From Firmicutes bacterium UBA2296 (GTDB lineage: Bacteria > Bacillota > UBA994), in the NCBI GenBank assembly GCA_002345475.1, contig DDWC01000102.1:1-31604 (forward strand): a stretch of 31,604 bases of DNA. The letters are read 5' to 3'. A program made the position numbers and the translations under genes. Each line of letters starts with the position of its first letter. The first letter of the stretch is position 1. The notes beneath the pieces are model-generated. The model ran no database searches. It worked only from the letters and a program-made list of their open reading frames with translations, and was not told the DNA's origin. This document shows positions 13,973 through 21,191 of this stretch, one piece after another.

Positions 13973-14977
13973 ATGCCAATTGCTAGAAGTGATATTGTGC
14001 TCTCAGGAAAGCAGCGGCTCGCTCCGAGCTTTCCGTTTCTGGCAGAGGGGGCAGTTTTCTTGGAGCGACTGAAGAGAGCGCAAGAGCTTTGCCGGGGGGC
14101 TGGGCTCACGGATGAGATGTTCATTGAAAATATGGTGATGGTGTATTTGGGTGTCAGGTCGCTGAGCCTGGTCTCCCTCCCAGCGGAACTGCCGGGGGGC
14201 GACATCATCGGACGCAAAATAGACATCATGTATCGGGAGAGCCTCAGAAAAATTGAGGAGCGCACTTCGTTGAGCAAAGTGGGACTTGCGATCAGGACCA
14301 TGGGGATGAGTAGCATTCAGCGGAAGAGGTTTCTTTTGAGACAGGCTTACCATGAAACCTTGCGCGAGACTCACGCGTACCGGTCGTTGTTTGAGGCCGC
14401 CGCTGCTTTAGATATGTCCTATCTGCCGTTTGAGGTGAGGCCCAGTATACAGGAAGTGTATTTTTGCCGTGCACAGGATTCGCGTGAACAGTTGCTGAGG
14501 TTGGTCCAGAGCCGAGTAATGATCAGGCAGGAGGCCTGGGCCAGAGCAACGGCCGACACTCCCTACTGGCTACTGGCCTACCCGGAGGAGCATGAGCCAG
14601 ACTTTATGAGAAGATTGGGGAAACTGCTGGGATATCCCGACTGCTGTGTGAGCAGTTATGTGAAGGAGCGGCTGTCCGGAAAGAACGTAGAGCGAAGGGC
14701 AGCGAGGCAGCTAACTCTGGCGACTAAGGAGGGTGGATTCTCGCCTTGGGCATTCTTCGTAAAACACTTCTTCCCCTGCCGGCCGGACTGCGCCGCCGCT
14801 GTGCGACAGGGCGAGACTGCGCGGGTGGCTCTGGGTATGGTATGCTCCGGGCTTGCCGAGGAGTATGCCAGGACAAGGTACGCCCGTATTGGCCAAGTGC
14901 TTGTCGGCCCGGATGAGGTAGCAGATCATCTGCGCAATCTGCAACAATTAGAACCGCCGGCCGCCTCACCAGAGTAA
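13973..14977 (+). CDS. DUF483-like protein of unknown function
   Basis: A soluble protein of about 334 residues. Its C-terminal half has the cysteine pattern I associate with DUF483: LLGYPDCCVSSYV (near residues 217-229) and VKHFFPCRPDC (near 261-271). These four cysteines could bind a metal or cluster. The N-terminal half is helical and Arg-rich without a recognised domain. The function is not known. The start is unclear: ATG 13973 has only AGG next to it, and the open frame reaches a TTG at 13919 within the palindrome TTGCATAATGCAA (13919-13931), which may instead be a regulatory site. It stands alone between two terminators. Confidence 0.72.
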   Translation: MPIARSDIVLSGKQRLAPSFPFLAEGAVFLERLKRAQELCRGAGLTDEMFIENMVMVYLGVRSLSLVSLPAELPGGDIIGRKIDIMYRESLRKIEERTSLSKVGLAIRTMGMSSIQRKRFLLRQAYHETLRETHAYRSLFEAAAALDMSYLPFEVRPSIQEVYFCRAQDSREQLLRLVQSRVMIRQEAWARATADTPYWLLAYPEEHEPDFMRRLGKLLGYPDCCVSSYVKERLSGKNVERRAARQLTLATKEGGFSPWAFFVKHFFPCRPDCAAAVRQGETARVALGMVCSGLAEEYARTRYARIGQVLVGPDEVADHLRNLQQLEPPAASPE

Positions 14978-15020
14978 AACATAAAGGAGCAGAGACACTG
15001 AGTCTCTGCTCCTTTATGTT
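14978..15020. terminator. Bidirectional hairpin between convergent genes
   Basis: A 19-bp perfect stem (14978-14996 with 15002-15020, core AAAGGAGCAGAGAC) has a 5-nt loop. It lies directly after the DUF483-like stop and just beyond the stop of the convergent GTPase, so it likely ends both transcripts. Confidence 0.75.
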
Positions 15021-15021
15021 G

Positions 15022-15969
15022 TTACCGTGAGAGAATCAGCTCCACTGCATCTCCATCAAGCAGGACGTGATTGAGTCCCACACTCATGCCGGGGAACTTG
15101 GCCGAGGGTCCAGTGACTCGGGCCTGCCTGAAGCGGGCCACCCAGTCAGCGTGGAGCTCGCCCACGAAGTCCTCCACTGTGGCTCCCGGAGTAAGAACGA
15201 CAGGCTCGACGGTTCCCCGACGGCCTCGCCTGGCTGGGTAGACCCTGATCAGGCCGGTCAGATCCCAAAGTAGTCCGGGCAATGCATCAAGCCCCTGCCC
15301 AGTTTCCGCCGAACAGGCAAGAGCCGGTTTGCCCGGAACAATCTCCTGTACCAGCTCAAGGATGGCCGAGGACTCGGACAGGTCAATCTTATTTATGACA
15401 ATTGCTGACGGGAGACTAATACTGGCCTGGGACTCAACTTCATCAATGACCTGCAGCCCGTCCTGTACACCCTGCCCGCTGGCAGGGATAACATAAATGA
15501 CGGCATCAGCGCTGCGCACGCAGGAGAGCAGCGCCTTACCTCCCCCTTTTCCGTCCACAGCACCTTCGATCAGGCCGGGTAAATCCACCAGCTGAATCAG
15601 CGCGCCTTGTACCTTAAGGATACCGGCTATAGGACGCAAAGTGGTGAAGGGGTAATCTCCTACTTCTACCTGACGACCGGTAAGAGCACGCAGCAGGGAG
15701 GACTTGCCGGCGTTTGGCGGCCCGACCAGCACAACCTGCGCCGCGCCTTCTTTGGCTATGGCAAAAGCTTCCGAATGTTTGACTTTGCTTTGGGTCTGAG
15801 TCTGATCGATCAGTGAGAGGATCCACTTGCGCAGCTCACCGTAGGGGCCGTTGTAGTAGTTGGGACACATGTCCAGACACTCGCGTAAAACCGCCAAGCG
15901 GGCCGCTCCTTCTGTTCCTGTGAGGCGTCGTTTGACCAGACGTTTCATTTCCATGTGGGGCATTGGCAT
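15022..15969 (-). CDS. TGS-domain GTPase of the OBG/DRG family
   Basis: A 315-residue GTPase. G1 is GPPNAGKSS (83-91), the switch I region includes YPFTTLRPIAG, G3 is DLPGLIEG (129-136) and G4 is NKID (193-196). The C-terminal TGS domain (about 242-315) ends in GLNHVLLDGDAVELI. DRG/OBG-type proteins act on ribosomes or in translation stress; this bacterial subfamily is smaller than ObgE and lacks the Obg domain. The helical N terminus (MEMKRLVKRRL) is typical of DRGs. ATG 15969 has GGAGGT 7 nt upstream. No good promoter lies within the 47 bp before it, so it may be transcribed through the hairpin at 16012-16039 from the small gene upstream. Confidence 0.9.
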   Translation of the reverse strand: MPMPHMEMKRLVKRRLTGTEGAARLAVLRECLDMCPNYYNGPYGELRKWILSLIDQTQTQSKVKHSEAFAIAKEGAAQVVLVGPPNAGKSSLLRALTGRQVEVGDYPFTTLRPIAGILKVQGALIQLVDLPGLIEGAVDGKGGGKALLSCVRSADAVIYVIPASGQGVQDGLQVIDEVESQASISLPSAIVINKIDLSESSAILELVQEIVPGKPALACSAETGQGLDALPGLLWDLTGLIRVYPARRGRRGTVEPVVLTPGATVEDFVGELHADWVARFRQARVTGPSAKFPGMSVGLNHVLLDGDAVELILSR

Positions 15970-16011
15970 TATTATTACCTCCAATTATCAGGTGATGATC
16001 TTGTTGCACAC

Positions 16012-16039
16012 AAAAAGCCACGGGTAACTCACCCGTGGC
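16012..16039 (-). terminator. Terminator or attenuator between the micro-gene and the GTPase
   Basis: On the minus strand GCCACGGGT and ACCCGTGGC (16017-16039) form a 9-bp stem with a 5-nt loop, followed by TTTTTG. It lies 24 bp after the stop of the 41-residue gene and about 45 bp before the GTPase start. It either ends a very short transcript or attenuates readthrough into the GTPase gene. Confidence 0.88.
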
Positions 16040-16062
16040 CCATCACTCCCTGATCAGGAAAA

Positions 16063-16188
16063 TCAGCAACGCCTATCAGCGTTTGTGAAGGGGACATCGG
16101 GCGAGACACTTAAAAAAGGGCACACTGCTCCCTTGTTTGCGGCAACAAATCCTGCCAGCCTGCGCATGATCAGAAAATGCCTTGTCAT
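16063..16188 (-). CDS. 41-residue small protein with its own promoter and terminator
   Basis: The frame encodes 41 residues, starting MTRHFLIMRRLAGFV and ending in TNADRRC. The first 16 residues could form a basic amphipathic helix; the rest is uncharged to weakly charged with two cysteines (C23 and the last residue). I do not recognise a family. Support for a real gene is contextual: AAAGGAGG sits 8 nt before the ATG, a promoter with a perfect TATAAT and 17-bp spacing lies 36 bp upstream, and a strong terminator follows the stop by 24 bp. It is transcribed away from the heliorhodopsin gene. It may be a small protein in its own right or a leader peptide for the GTPase gene. Confidence 0.6.
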   Translation of the reverse strand: MTRHFLIMRRLAGFVAANKGAVCPFLSVSPDVPFTNADRRC

Positions 16189-16223
16189 CACCCAAACCTC
16201 CTTTGCTTCACAATATCAGGTAC

Positions 16224-16252
16224 ATTATAGGATAAATCCGGCGTGGGAGCAA
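16224..16252 (-). promoter_or_regulatory. SigA-type promoter of the 41-residue gene
   Basis: On the minus strand TTGCTC (16247-16252) and a consensus TATAAT (16224-16229) are separated by 17 bp. It is the best housekeeping promoter in the window and points away from the heliorhodopsin gene. Confidence 0.75.
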
Positions 16253-16269
16253 ATTTCATTTCCGTTACG

Positions 16270-16315
16270 GTGACTACAGTGATATTATCATATTATGCTA
16301 TTACGAATTAGTAGC
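16270..16315 (+). promoter_or_regulatory. Candidate promoter and operator of the heliorhodopsin gene
   Basis: GTGACT (16270-16275) and TATGCT (16294-16299) are 18 bp apart, a moderate match to a SigA promoter. An inverted repeat, GCTATTA and TAGTAGC (16297-16315, 6 of 7 pairs), overlaps the -10 end and the expected start and could bind a regulator. Other -10-like TATTAT words in this AT-rich stretch make the exact assignment uncertain. Confidence 0.35.
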
Positions 16316-16343
16316 AATAATCATTTATAAGGATGGGATTTTC

Positions 16344-17123
16344 ATGGACGAGTCATTACGTAAACTAAAGAAATTCAACCTGGTAATGGGTGCCTTTCAC
16401 CTGGTTCAAGGGATTATCATGCTCTTTCTCGCCACCACCGTCATACAGAAGATAGCTCAGTTTCAACCGACGATTGTACAGTTCTATCTCCGCTTCAATC
16501 CGGCGACACAGTCTCTGGAGTCTGCCAGCAAGGAACTCTTCCAACTGCCCTTTGGCATTCTGGTGGCCTCTTTTCTGCTCATTTCTGCCTTCGCCCACGG
16601 TCTTATCTACTTAAAGAGCGATGTGTACTTTCAAGGCCTGCGCCAGGGTATAAACAAATTCCGCTGGTTTGAATATGCGCTCAGCTCTTCGGTAATGATA
16701 GTCTTGATATCTACGCTCTTTGGCATCTATGATATCGCTTCTTTGCTTCTGATATTTGTGGTCAACGCCTCGATGAACCTGTTTGGCCTGGACATGGAGC
16801 AGTTGAACTCGGGCACGAAGAAGGGCAAGGTCAACTGGGGACCATTCGTGTGGGGCTCCATAGCCGGAGTCGCTCCGTGGGTCGCCATATTACTGTACAT
16901 GTTTGGCACAGGCAACTTTGACATGATTCCCTGGTTTGTCTGGGCGATCGTTGGCACGTATTTCGTGGCCTTCAACACCTTCCCCATCAATATGATCCTG
17001 CAGTACAAACGTGTCGGGAAGTGGAAAGATTACCTCTACGGTGAGCGGGGCTATATCATCTTGAGTCTGGCCGCCAAGTCAGCCCTGGCTTGGCTGGTGC
17101 TATTTGGAGCCATGCAGCCATAG
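16344..17123 (+). CDS. Heliorhodopsin
   Basis: A 259-residue, seven-helix retinal protein of the heliorhodopsin family, whose membrane orientation is inverted relative to type-1 rhodopsins. Marks I recognise: FNLVMGAFHLVQG with H19 in helix A, H85 (AFAHG), RWFEYALSSSVMIV in helix C with E110 as the expected Schiff-base counterion (E107 in the reference protein 48C12), NASMNLFG (141-148), APWVAILLY, INMILQYKRVGKWKDYLYGE, and LSLAAKSALAW in helix G with K245 as the retinal lysine (K241 in 48C12). The length is normal for the family. ATG 16344 follows AAGGATGG. It is a single-gene transcript with its own terminator. No carotenoid or retinal synthesis gene lies in the window. The function is probably light sensing or signalling; the partner is unknown. 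Confidence 0.94.
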   Translation: MDESLRKLKKFNLVMGAFHLVQGIIMLFLATTVIQKIAQFQPTIVQFYLRFNPATQSLESASKELFQLPFGILVASFLLISAFAHGLIYLKSDVYFQGLRQGINKFRWFEYALSSSVMIVLISTLFGIYDIASLLLIFVVNASMNLFGLDMEQLNSGTKKGKVNWGPFVWGSIAGVAPWVAILLYMFGTGNFDMIPWFVWAIVGTYFVAFNTFPINMILQYKRVGKWKDYLYGERGYIILSLAAKSALAWLVLFGAMQP

Positions 17124-17153
17124 TGCAAACACGACAGCCTTAATAGTTGACAA

Positions 17154-17187
17154 AGACCCGGGCAGATTAAACTGTTCCGGGTTTTTT
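17154..17187 (+). terminator. Terminator after heliorhodopsin
   Basis: ACCCGG (17156-17161) pairs with CCGGGT (17177-17182), with an extra inner CAG/CTG pairing, and is followed by TTTTTT. It isolates the heliorhodopsin gene from the operon downstream. Confidence 0.85.
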
Positions 17188-17233
17188 ACTGCCAGTGGAG
17201 TCAAGGAGAGAGCGATGTCCGAAGGTCTCGCCG

Positions 17234-17242
17234 TGTTATAAT
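17234..17242 (+). promoter_or_regulatory. Extended -10 promoter of the five-gene operon
   Basis: TGTTATAAT contains a consensus -10 with the TGn extension. The -35 region is weak, as is common with extended -10 promoters. The expected start near 17249 supports the GTG at 17272 as the first codon. Confidence 0.6.
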
Positions 17243-17271
17243 CAGTCAAAGAAACAATGGGGGGACAGCAT

Positions 17272-17610
17272 GTGGACGACAAATTCACCTTGTACGATCT
17301 GAGAGTTGAGGTCGTGGCGACGGACAAACCCATGGTATGCAGCCACCGGGTAGGGGACTATTTTCTGGTTGAGGGAGAAAACATTATTTTCCCAGGGAAC
17401 AATTATTTCTCGCTGTACGCCATGGCTACCATCTTGCCTTTGCTTCCAGCCAAACAGCGAGAACTGCACAAGAATGACTGGATGCTCTCCGATGCTGAAA
17501 TAGCTTGCCCCGACCCACATTGCGGGGCACGATTCCGCATAAGTCGAACCGGTAGCAGGGACTTCAGGCACAGTGAATGCACGGTTGTACCTATTTGTGA
17601 GGAGGAGTAG
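17272..17610 (+). CDS. TIGR04076-family protein
   Basis: A 112-residue protein resembling the TIGR04076 family of unknown function. Marks are HRVGDYFLVEGENI (about 25-38), the SLYAMATILPLLPA segment, a tryptophan soon after, and CPDPHCGARFRISR with two cysteines near the C terminus. GTG 17272 has GGGGGGA about 7 nt upstream; an in-frame ATG at 17257 lies almost at the predicted transcription start. It is the first gene of a five-gene operon and is followed after 2 bp by the aldo/keto reductase. I recall this family lying next to aldo/keto reductases in other anaerobes, so the two may act together. Confidence 0.8.
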   Translation: MDDKFTLYDLRVEVVATDKPMVCSHRVGDYFLVEGENIIFPGNNYFSLYAMATILPLLPAKQRELHKNDWMLSDAEIACPDPHCGARFRISRTGSRDFRHSECTVVPICEEE

Positions 17611-17612
17611 AC

Positions 17613-18668
17613 ATGGTTGAGAGATATGAACTGGCCCCCGGATACAGCATCAGCAGGGTAATCAACGGTTGTTGGCAGTTGTCCGAAGGACACGCTCTGA
17701 GAAGCCCTCTGGACGAGAGGGACATCATGCAGGCATTTTTGTCACTGGTGGAGAAAGGCTTCACCACCTTTGACTGTGCAGACATATACACGGGAGTGGA
17801 GGAGTTCCTTGGCCGACTGGTCATTGAACTGAAGCAGAGCGCTACCCTCAGCGCCGATCAAATCCAGATTCACACCAAGTACGTGCCGGATATCGACCTT
17901 TTGGGCAAGCTTACTTTTGCCTATACCGAAAGCATCATCGACAGAAGTCTCAAGCGTCTGAACCGCGATGTGCTGGATCTGGTCCAGTTCCACTGGTGGG
18001 ACTATGGTGTGCCCGGTGCGGTTGAAACTGCCGGTCACCTGCAGGTGCTTAAGGAAAAGGGGAAGATCAGACACCTGGCGGTGACAAACTTTGATAGCGA
18101 ACATCTCGCGCAGATTGTTGACGCCGGCATCGAAGTGGTTTCCTGCCAGACACAGTATTCCGTAGTGGACAGAAGGCCGGAAAAGCGTCTGCTGGATTAT
18201 TGCACGAGCAAAAACATTGCACAGATCTGCTACGGGACTCTGGCGGGGGGGTTGCTCTCGGAAAAGTGGCTGGGGCAGTCTTTCCCGGAAGATGCCGACA
18301 ATCGCTCCCAGGTCAAGTACATGCAGGTTATTGAAGAAGGCATGGGTGTGGAGGCGTACCAGAAGCTTCTGCAGTTGCTGAGCCGGATTGCAGCCAAGCA
18401 TGGCGTGAGCATCGCCAACGTGGCCACCAGGTACATCCTGGCGCAGGAGGGTGTAGCAGCGACCATTATTGGCACGAGAAGCAGCAGGCATATCGCAGCA
18501 AATGAGAAAATATTCTCCTTTAGGCTGGACGCTGCCGACAGCGAAGATATCCGCGGCTTTCTGGCCGGGGTACCAATCTTACCCGGCGAACCCTTTCAGC
18601 TGGAGCGCACCGAAGGTTCGGTATTTCGGGGCATAATGAAAATGAACCTGAACGAGGAGAAGAAATAG
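17613..18668 (+). CDS. Aldo/keto reductase
   Basis: A 351-residue NAD(P)H-dependent oxidoreductase of the AKR superfamily. The catalytic tetrad is visible: D54 and Y59 (FDCADIYTG), K89 (HTKYV) and H127 (QFHWW). The barrel continues with GKIRHLAVTNFDSEHL, SCQTQYSVVDRRPE and ICYGTLAGGLLSEKW, and the cofactor loop IIGTRSSRHIAANE lies near the C terminus. The ATG follows GAGGAGGAG with good spacing. The physiological carbonyl substrate is not evident. It is the second gene of the operon, 2 bp after the TIGR04076 gene. Confidence 0.93.
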   Translation: MVERYELAPGYSISRVINGCWQLSEGHALRSPLDERDIMQAFLSLVEKGFTTFDCADIYTGVEEFLGRLVIELKQSATLSADQIQIHTKYVPDIDLLGKLTFAYTESIIDRSLKRLNRDVLDLVQFHWWDYGVPGAVETAGHLQVLKEKGKIRHLAVTNFDSEHLAQIVDAGIEVVSCQTQYSVVDRRPEKRLLDYCTSKNIAQICYGTLAGGLLSEKWLGQSFPEDADNRSQVKYMQVIEEGMGVEAYQKLLQLLSRIAAKHGVSIANVATRYILAQEGVAATIIGTRSSRHIAANEKIFSFRLDAADSEDIRGFLAGVPILPGEPFQLERTEGSVFRGIMKMNLNEEKK

Positions 18669-18692
18669 GCGAGGGCAGAATGAGGGGGAGGA

Positions 18693-19994
18693 ATGGCAGT
18701 GGATTTTCGCGAATTTGAGTCGTTTGTTGCGGCCACCATGGTCGGGGAGAATATTCCAGGCCTGGCGGTGGCCGTATCTCGCCATGGCGAGACTATCTTC
18801 AGCAAAGGCTTTGGTGTTAGAGATGTGATCTCGGAGGAGCCAGTAACGCCCCGGACAGTATTTGGCACGGCTTCCGTGACCAAGTCCTTTACGGCACTGG
18901 CAATCATGAAGTTGTGCTCACAAGGCCTGCTCCGGGTGGATGACGCCGTGGTAAAGCACCTGCCGCAGTTTGCCGTACCGGGTGTCGATGATGTTAACAA
19001 GATAAAAGTGCATCACTTACTATCCCATACCACCGGCGTGCCTCCGCTGCGCCGCAGGCAGGATATCGAGGGGTTTGACGGCCATTTGGAGTTTATCGCC
19101 CATGAGGAGTTTCACCTCCTGGGAGAACCGGGCGAGTACCTCAGCTACAGCAACGATCTCTTCCTGTTGTTGGGTGCCATAATTGAGAGACTTAGCGGCA
19201 AGAAATATCGCAACTATATCCAGGAGGAAATCATTGACCAGCTGGGCATGGCAAACAGTACAATGCACCCGGGAAAGGTGACGGAGTTCGCGGACTTGTC
19301 CACGCCATACATGTACAACAAGGAAACATGTCAGCCGGAGGCCAAGCCATGGCCTGTCCTCAATAATTACGAAGTGGGCGGCGGTGTGAGATCCTGTGTG
19401 GATGATCTGCTCAAGTATGGCCATGCCTACTTCTCAGACAGTATTGTGCCGCAGGCCGTATCATCCCTGATGTATCAGCCGGTTCACACCATCGGAAAGA
19501 ATTCCTCCTACGGCTATGCTCTCAAGGTCACACCCAACCATAACGGGTTCACCCTGGTAGAGCACGGAGGCGCTCAGCCAGGTGTGTCCGCGAACTTTGG
19601 GTTTGTCCCTGAAGCGGGATTGGTGGTGGCGGTGCTGTGTAACATCACCGGGGTCTCCGCGGCGAGAATTTGGCTGGCAGCAGTAAACGCAGTGCTTGGC
19701 AACGAGTTGACGTACAGCACCGATACCGAAACAGCAGCGCCCAGCTTGCCTGAGGATGTGTTGAAGTACGCAGGGACATGTTGTTCTGCCGAAGGCGGTC
19801 GGATTTGTGTCAGCGGCGACAGCTCAGGTCTGCGCATAAGTTTCGAAGGTGACGAGTACGACCTGCACTACGCCCGGGATCAGGTGTTCTTCTTCAACCA
19901 CAGAGGACAGAAAGTAGTGCGCTTTTACCTCGATGACGAAGGAACGCCCTGGGCCGCCTTTGTCGGATTACGCATGCTGGTGAGGGAAGCATGA
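18693..19994 (+). CDS. Serine hydrolase of the beta-lactamase/class C PBP family
   Basis: A 433-residue protein with the beta-lactamase-family serine hydrolase domain in its first ~340 residues: SVTK with nucleophile S61 and base K64, the second motif YSN (152-154), and HGG in VEHGGAQPG. A ~90-residue beta-rich C-terminal domain follows, as in many such esterases or peptidases. No signal peptide is visible, so it is likely cytoplasmic, which argues for an esterase or amidase role rather than cell-wall work. The start may be ATG 18693 (very close to GGGGGAGG) or GTG 18699. Its stop overlaps the start of the aminotransferase gene by 4 nt (ATGA), pointing to translational coupling. Confidence 0.9.
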   Translation: MAVDFREFESFVAATMVGENIPGLAVAVSRHGETIFSKGFGVRDVISEEPVTPRTVFGTASVTKSFTALAIMKLCSQGLLRVDDAVVKHLPQFAVPGVDDVNKIKVHHLLSHTTGVPPLRRRQDIEGFDGHLEFIAHEEFHLLGEPGEYLSYSNDLFLLLGAIIERLSGKKYRNYIQEEIIDQLGMANSTMHPGKVTEFADLSTPYMYNKETCQPEAKPWPVLNNYEVGGGVRSCVDDLLKYGHAYFSDSIVPQAVSSLMYQPVHTIGKNSSYGYALKVTPNHNGFTLVEHGGAQPGVSANFGFVPEAGLVVAVLCNITGVSAARIWLAAVNAVLGNELTYSTDTETAAPSLPEDVLKYAGTCCSAEGGRICVSGDSSGLRISFEGDEYDLHYARDQVFFFNHRGQKVVRFYLDDEGTPWAAFVGLRMLVREA

Positions 19995-21172
19995 CCGAGG
20001 TTCGCGAAAAGACGCAGTCTTTAAGCGCTGCCATCACCCCCCAGGAGGTAAGCCGTTGGCGGGACGAGTTCCCCATCCTTCGCAACAAGATACATCTGGG
20101 CAACTGCTCGCAGAGCCCGATCTCTCGCAGGACAAAATTGGCGATGGACGAATATATCGGCTCACTGGCGAATCACGGCATGGACTGGCCGGGTTGGATG
20201 TCCCGGGTGCAGCAAGCCAAGGCGCAGTTTGCCCGGCTGATTAATGCCGATGTCGGCGAGATAGCTGTTACCATGTCGGTTTCCGATGCCACTGCGGCAG
20301 TCGCGGGAGCATTAATGCCAAAAACAGGCCGCAGCAAGGTGGTCACAACGGCCATGGAGTTTCCCACTGTGGGACAGGTATGGCTGGCCAATGTGCAGTA
20401 CGGATGGGATGTAGAGTTTCTCCCGGAACACAACGGCTGTCTTCAAATGGAGGATTTCTCCCAGGCTCTTAAGGGAGATACCGCGCTGGTTTCGGTCACC
20501 CATGTCAGCTACCAGACCGGCGCCCTGACGGATATTGCAGCACTGGCTCAGCTGGTCCACGACAGGGGAGCGTTATTGTACGTGGACGCTTATCAGTCTC
20601 TGGGAACGGTCCCGGTAGATGTCAAACGGGACGGGATAGATTTCCTCAGTTCGGGAACGTTAAAGTACTTGCTGGGCATTCCCGGCATTGCCTTCCTCTA
20701 TGTCAAGGGCAGCCTTGCTGACAGCTTAAGCCCAGGCATGACGGGTTGGTTTGGGCAACGGGACCCCTTTGCCATGGAAACGACACGGCTCGACTACGCC
20801 CCTGAAACGAGAAGGTTTGATACCGGGACTCCACCGGTGATGGCAGCATACGTAGCGGCGGCGGGGCTCGGCATTATCAATGAAGTGGGTGTTGAGCGCA
20901 TACGGCGGAGGCTGCTTGACCTTGCAGCCTTTGGCATGGAAGAGGCCATGCGTCGAGGGTTTAAGGTGCTTGGCCCTCGTGATCCCCTACACAGGGGGGC
21001 CTCACTGCCACTCCAGGTGGAGGATGCTCACTCTGCTGAGGCCGAACTGTTCCGTCAGGGGATAATCGCTTCGGCCCGCGGACCGGCTCTGCGCCTGGCA
21101 CCACATTTCTTCAGTACCGAAGAGGATATTGTAGTCGCGCTCAATGCGCTGGCGGAAGTGGTTAAGAAGTAA
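19991..21172 (+). CDS. Class V aminotransferase (PLP enzyme, NifS/epimerase-like)
   Basis: A 393-residue fold-type I PLP enzyme. The PLP lysine is K225 in SSGTLKYLLG, and the ring-stacking and charge partners lie in YVDAYQSLG (D199, Q202). SVTHVSYQTGALTDI is typical of the group that includes cysteine desulfurases, kynureninase and isopenicillin N epimerase. No obvious catalytic-cysteine loop of cysteine desulfurases is visible, so an amino-group transfer, lyase or epimerase role is more likely. The gene is coupled to the serine hydrolase by a 4-nt overlap and followed after 19 bp by the phospholipase-like gene. Confidence 0.9.
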   Translation: MTEVREKTQSLSAAITPQEVSRWRDEFPILRNKIHLGNCSQSPISRRTKLAMDEYIGSLANHGMDWPGWMSRVQQAKAQFARLINADVGEIAVTMSVSDATAAVAGALMPKTGRSKVVTTAMEFPTVGQVWLANVQYGWDVEFLPEHNGCLQMEDFSQALKGDTALVSVTHVSYQTGALTDIAALAQLVHDRGALLYVDAYQSLGTVPVDVKRDGIDFLSSGTLKYLLGIPGIAFLYVKGSLADSLSPGMTGWFGQRDPFAMETTRLDYAPETRRFDTGTPPVMAAYVAAAGLGIINEVGVERIRRRLLDLAAFGMEEAMRRGFKVLGPRDPLHRGASLPLQVEDAHSAEAELFRQGIIASARGPALRLAPHFFSTEEDIVVALNALAEVVKK

Positions 21173-21191
21173 GCACGGAGGGGGGGCTGCT

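Noticed and set aside
15970..16343. A riboswitch or T-box upstream of the TGS GTPase
   Set aside because: The only stable structure seen is the simple terminator stem; no T-box motif or known aptamer core is visible, and a short coding frame explains most of the region.
17742..18491. A 249-codon minus-strand frame opposite the aldo/keto reductase
   Set aside because: The sense-strand protein has a full catalytic tetrad and operon context; the antisense frame has no domain and no start site.
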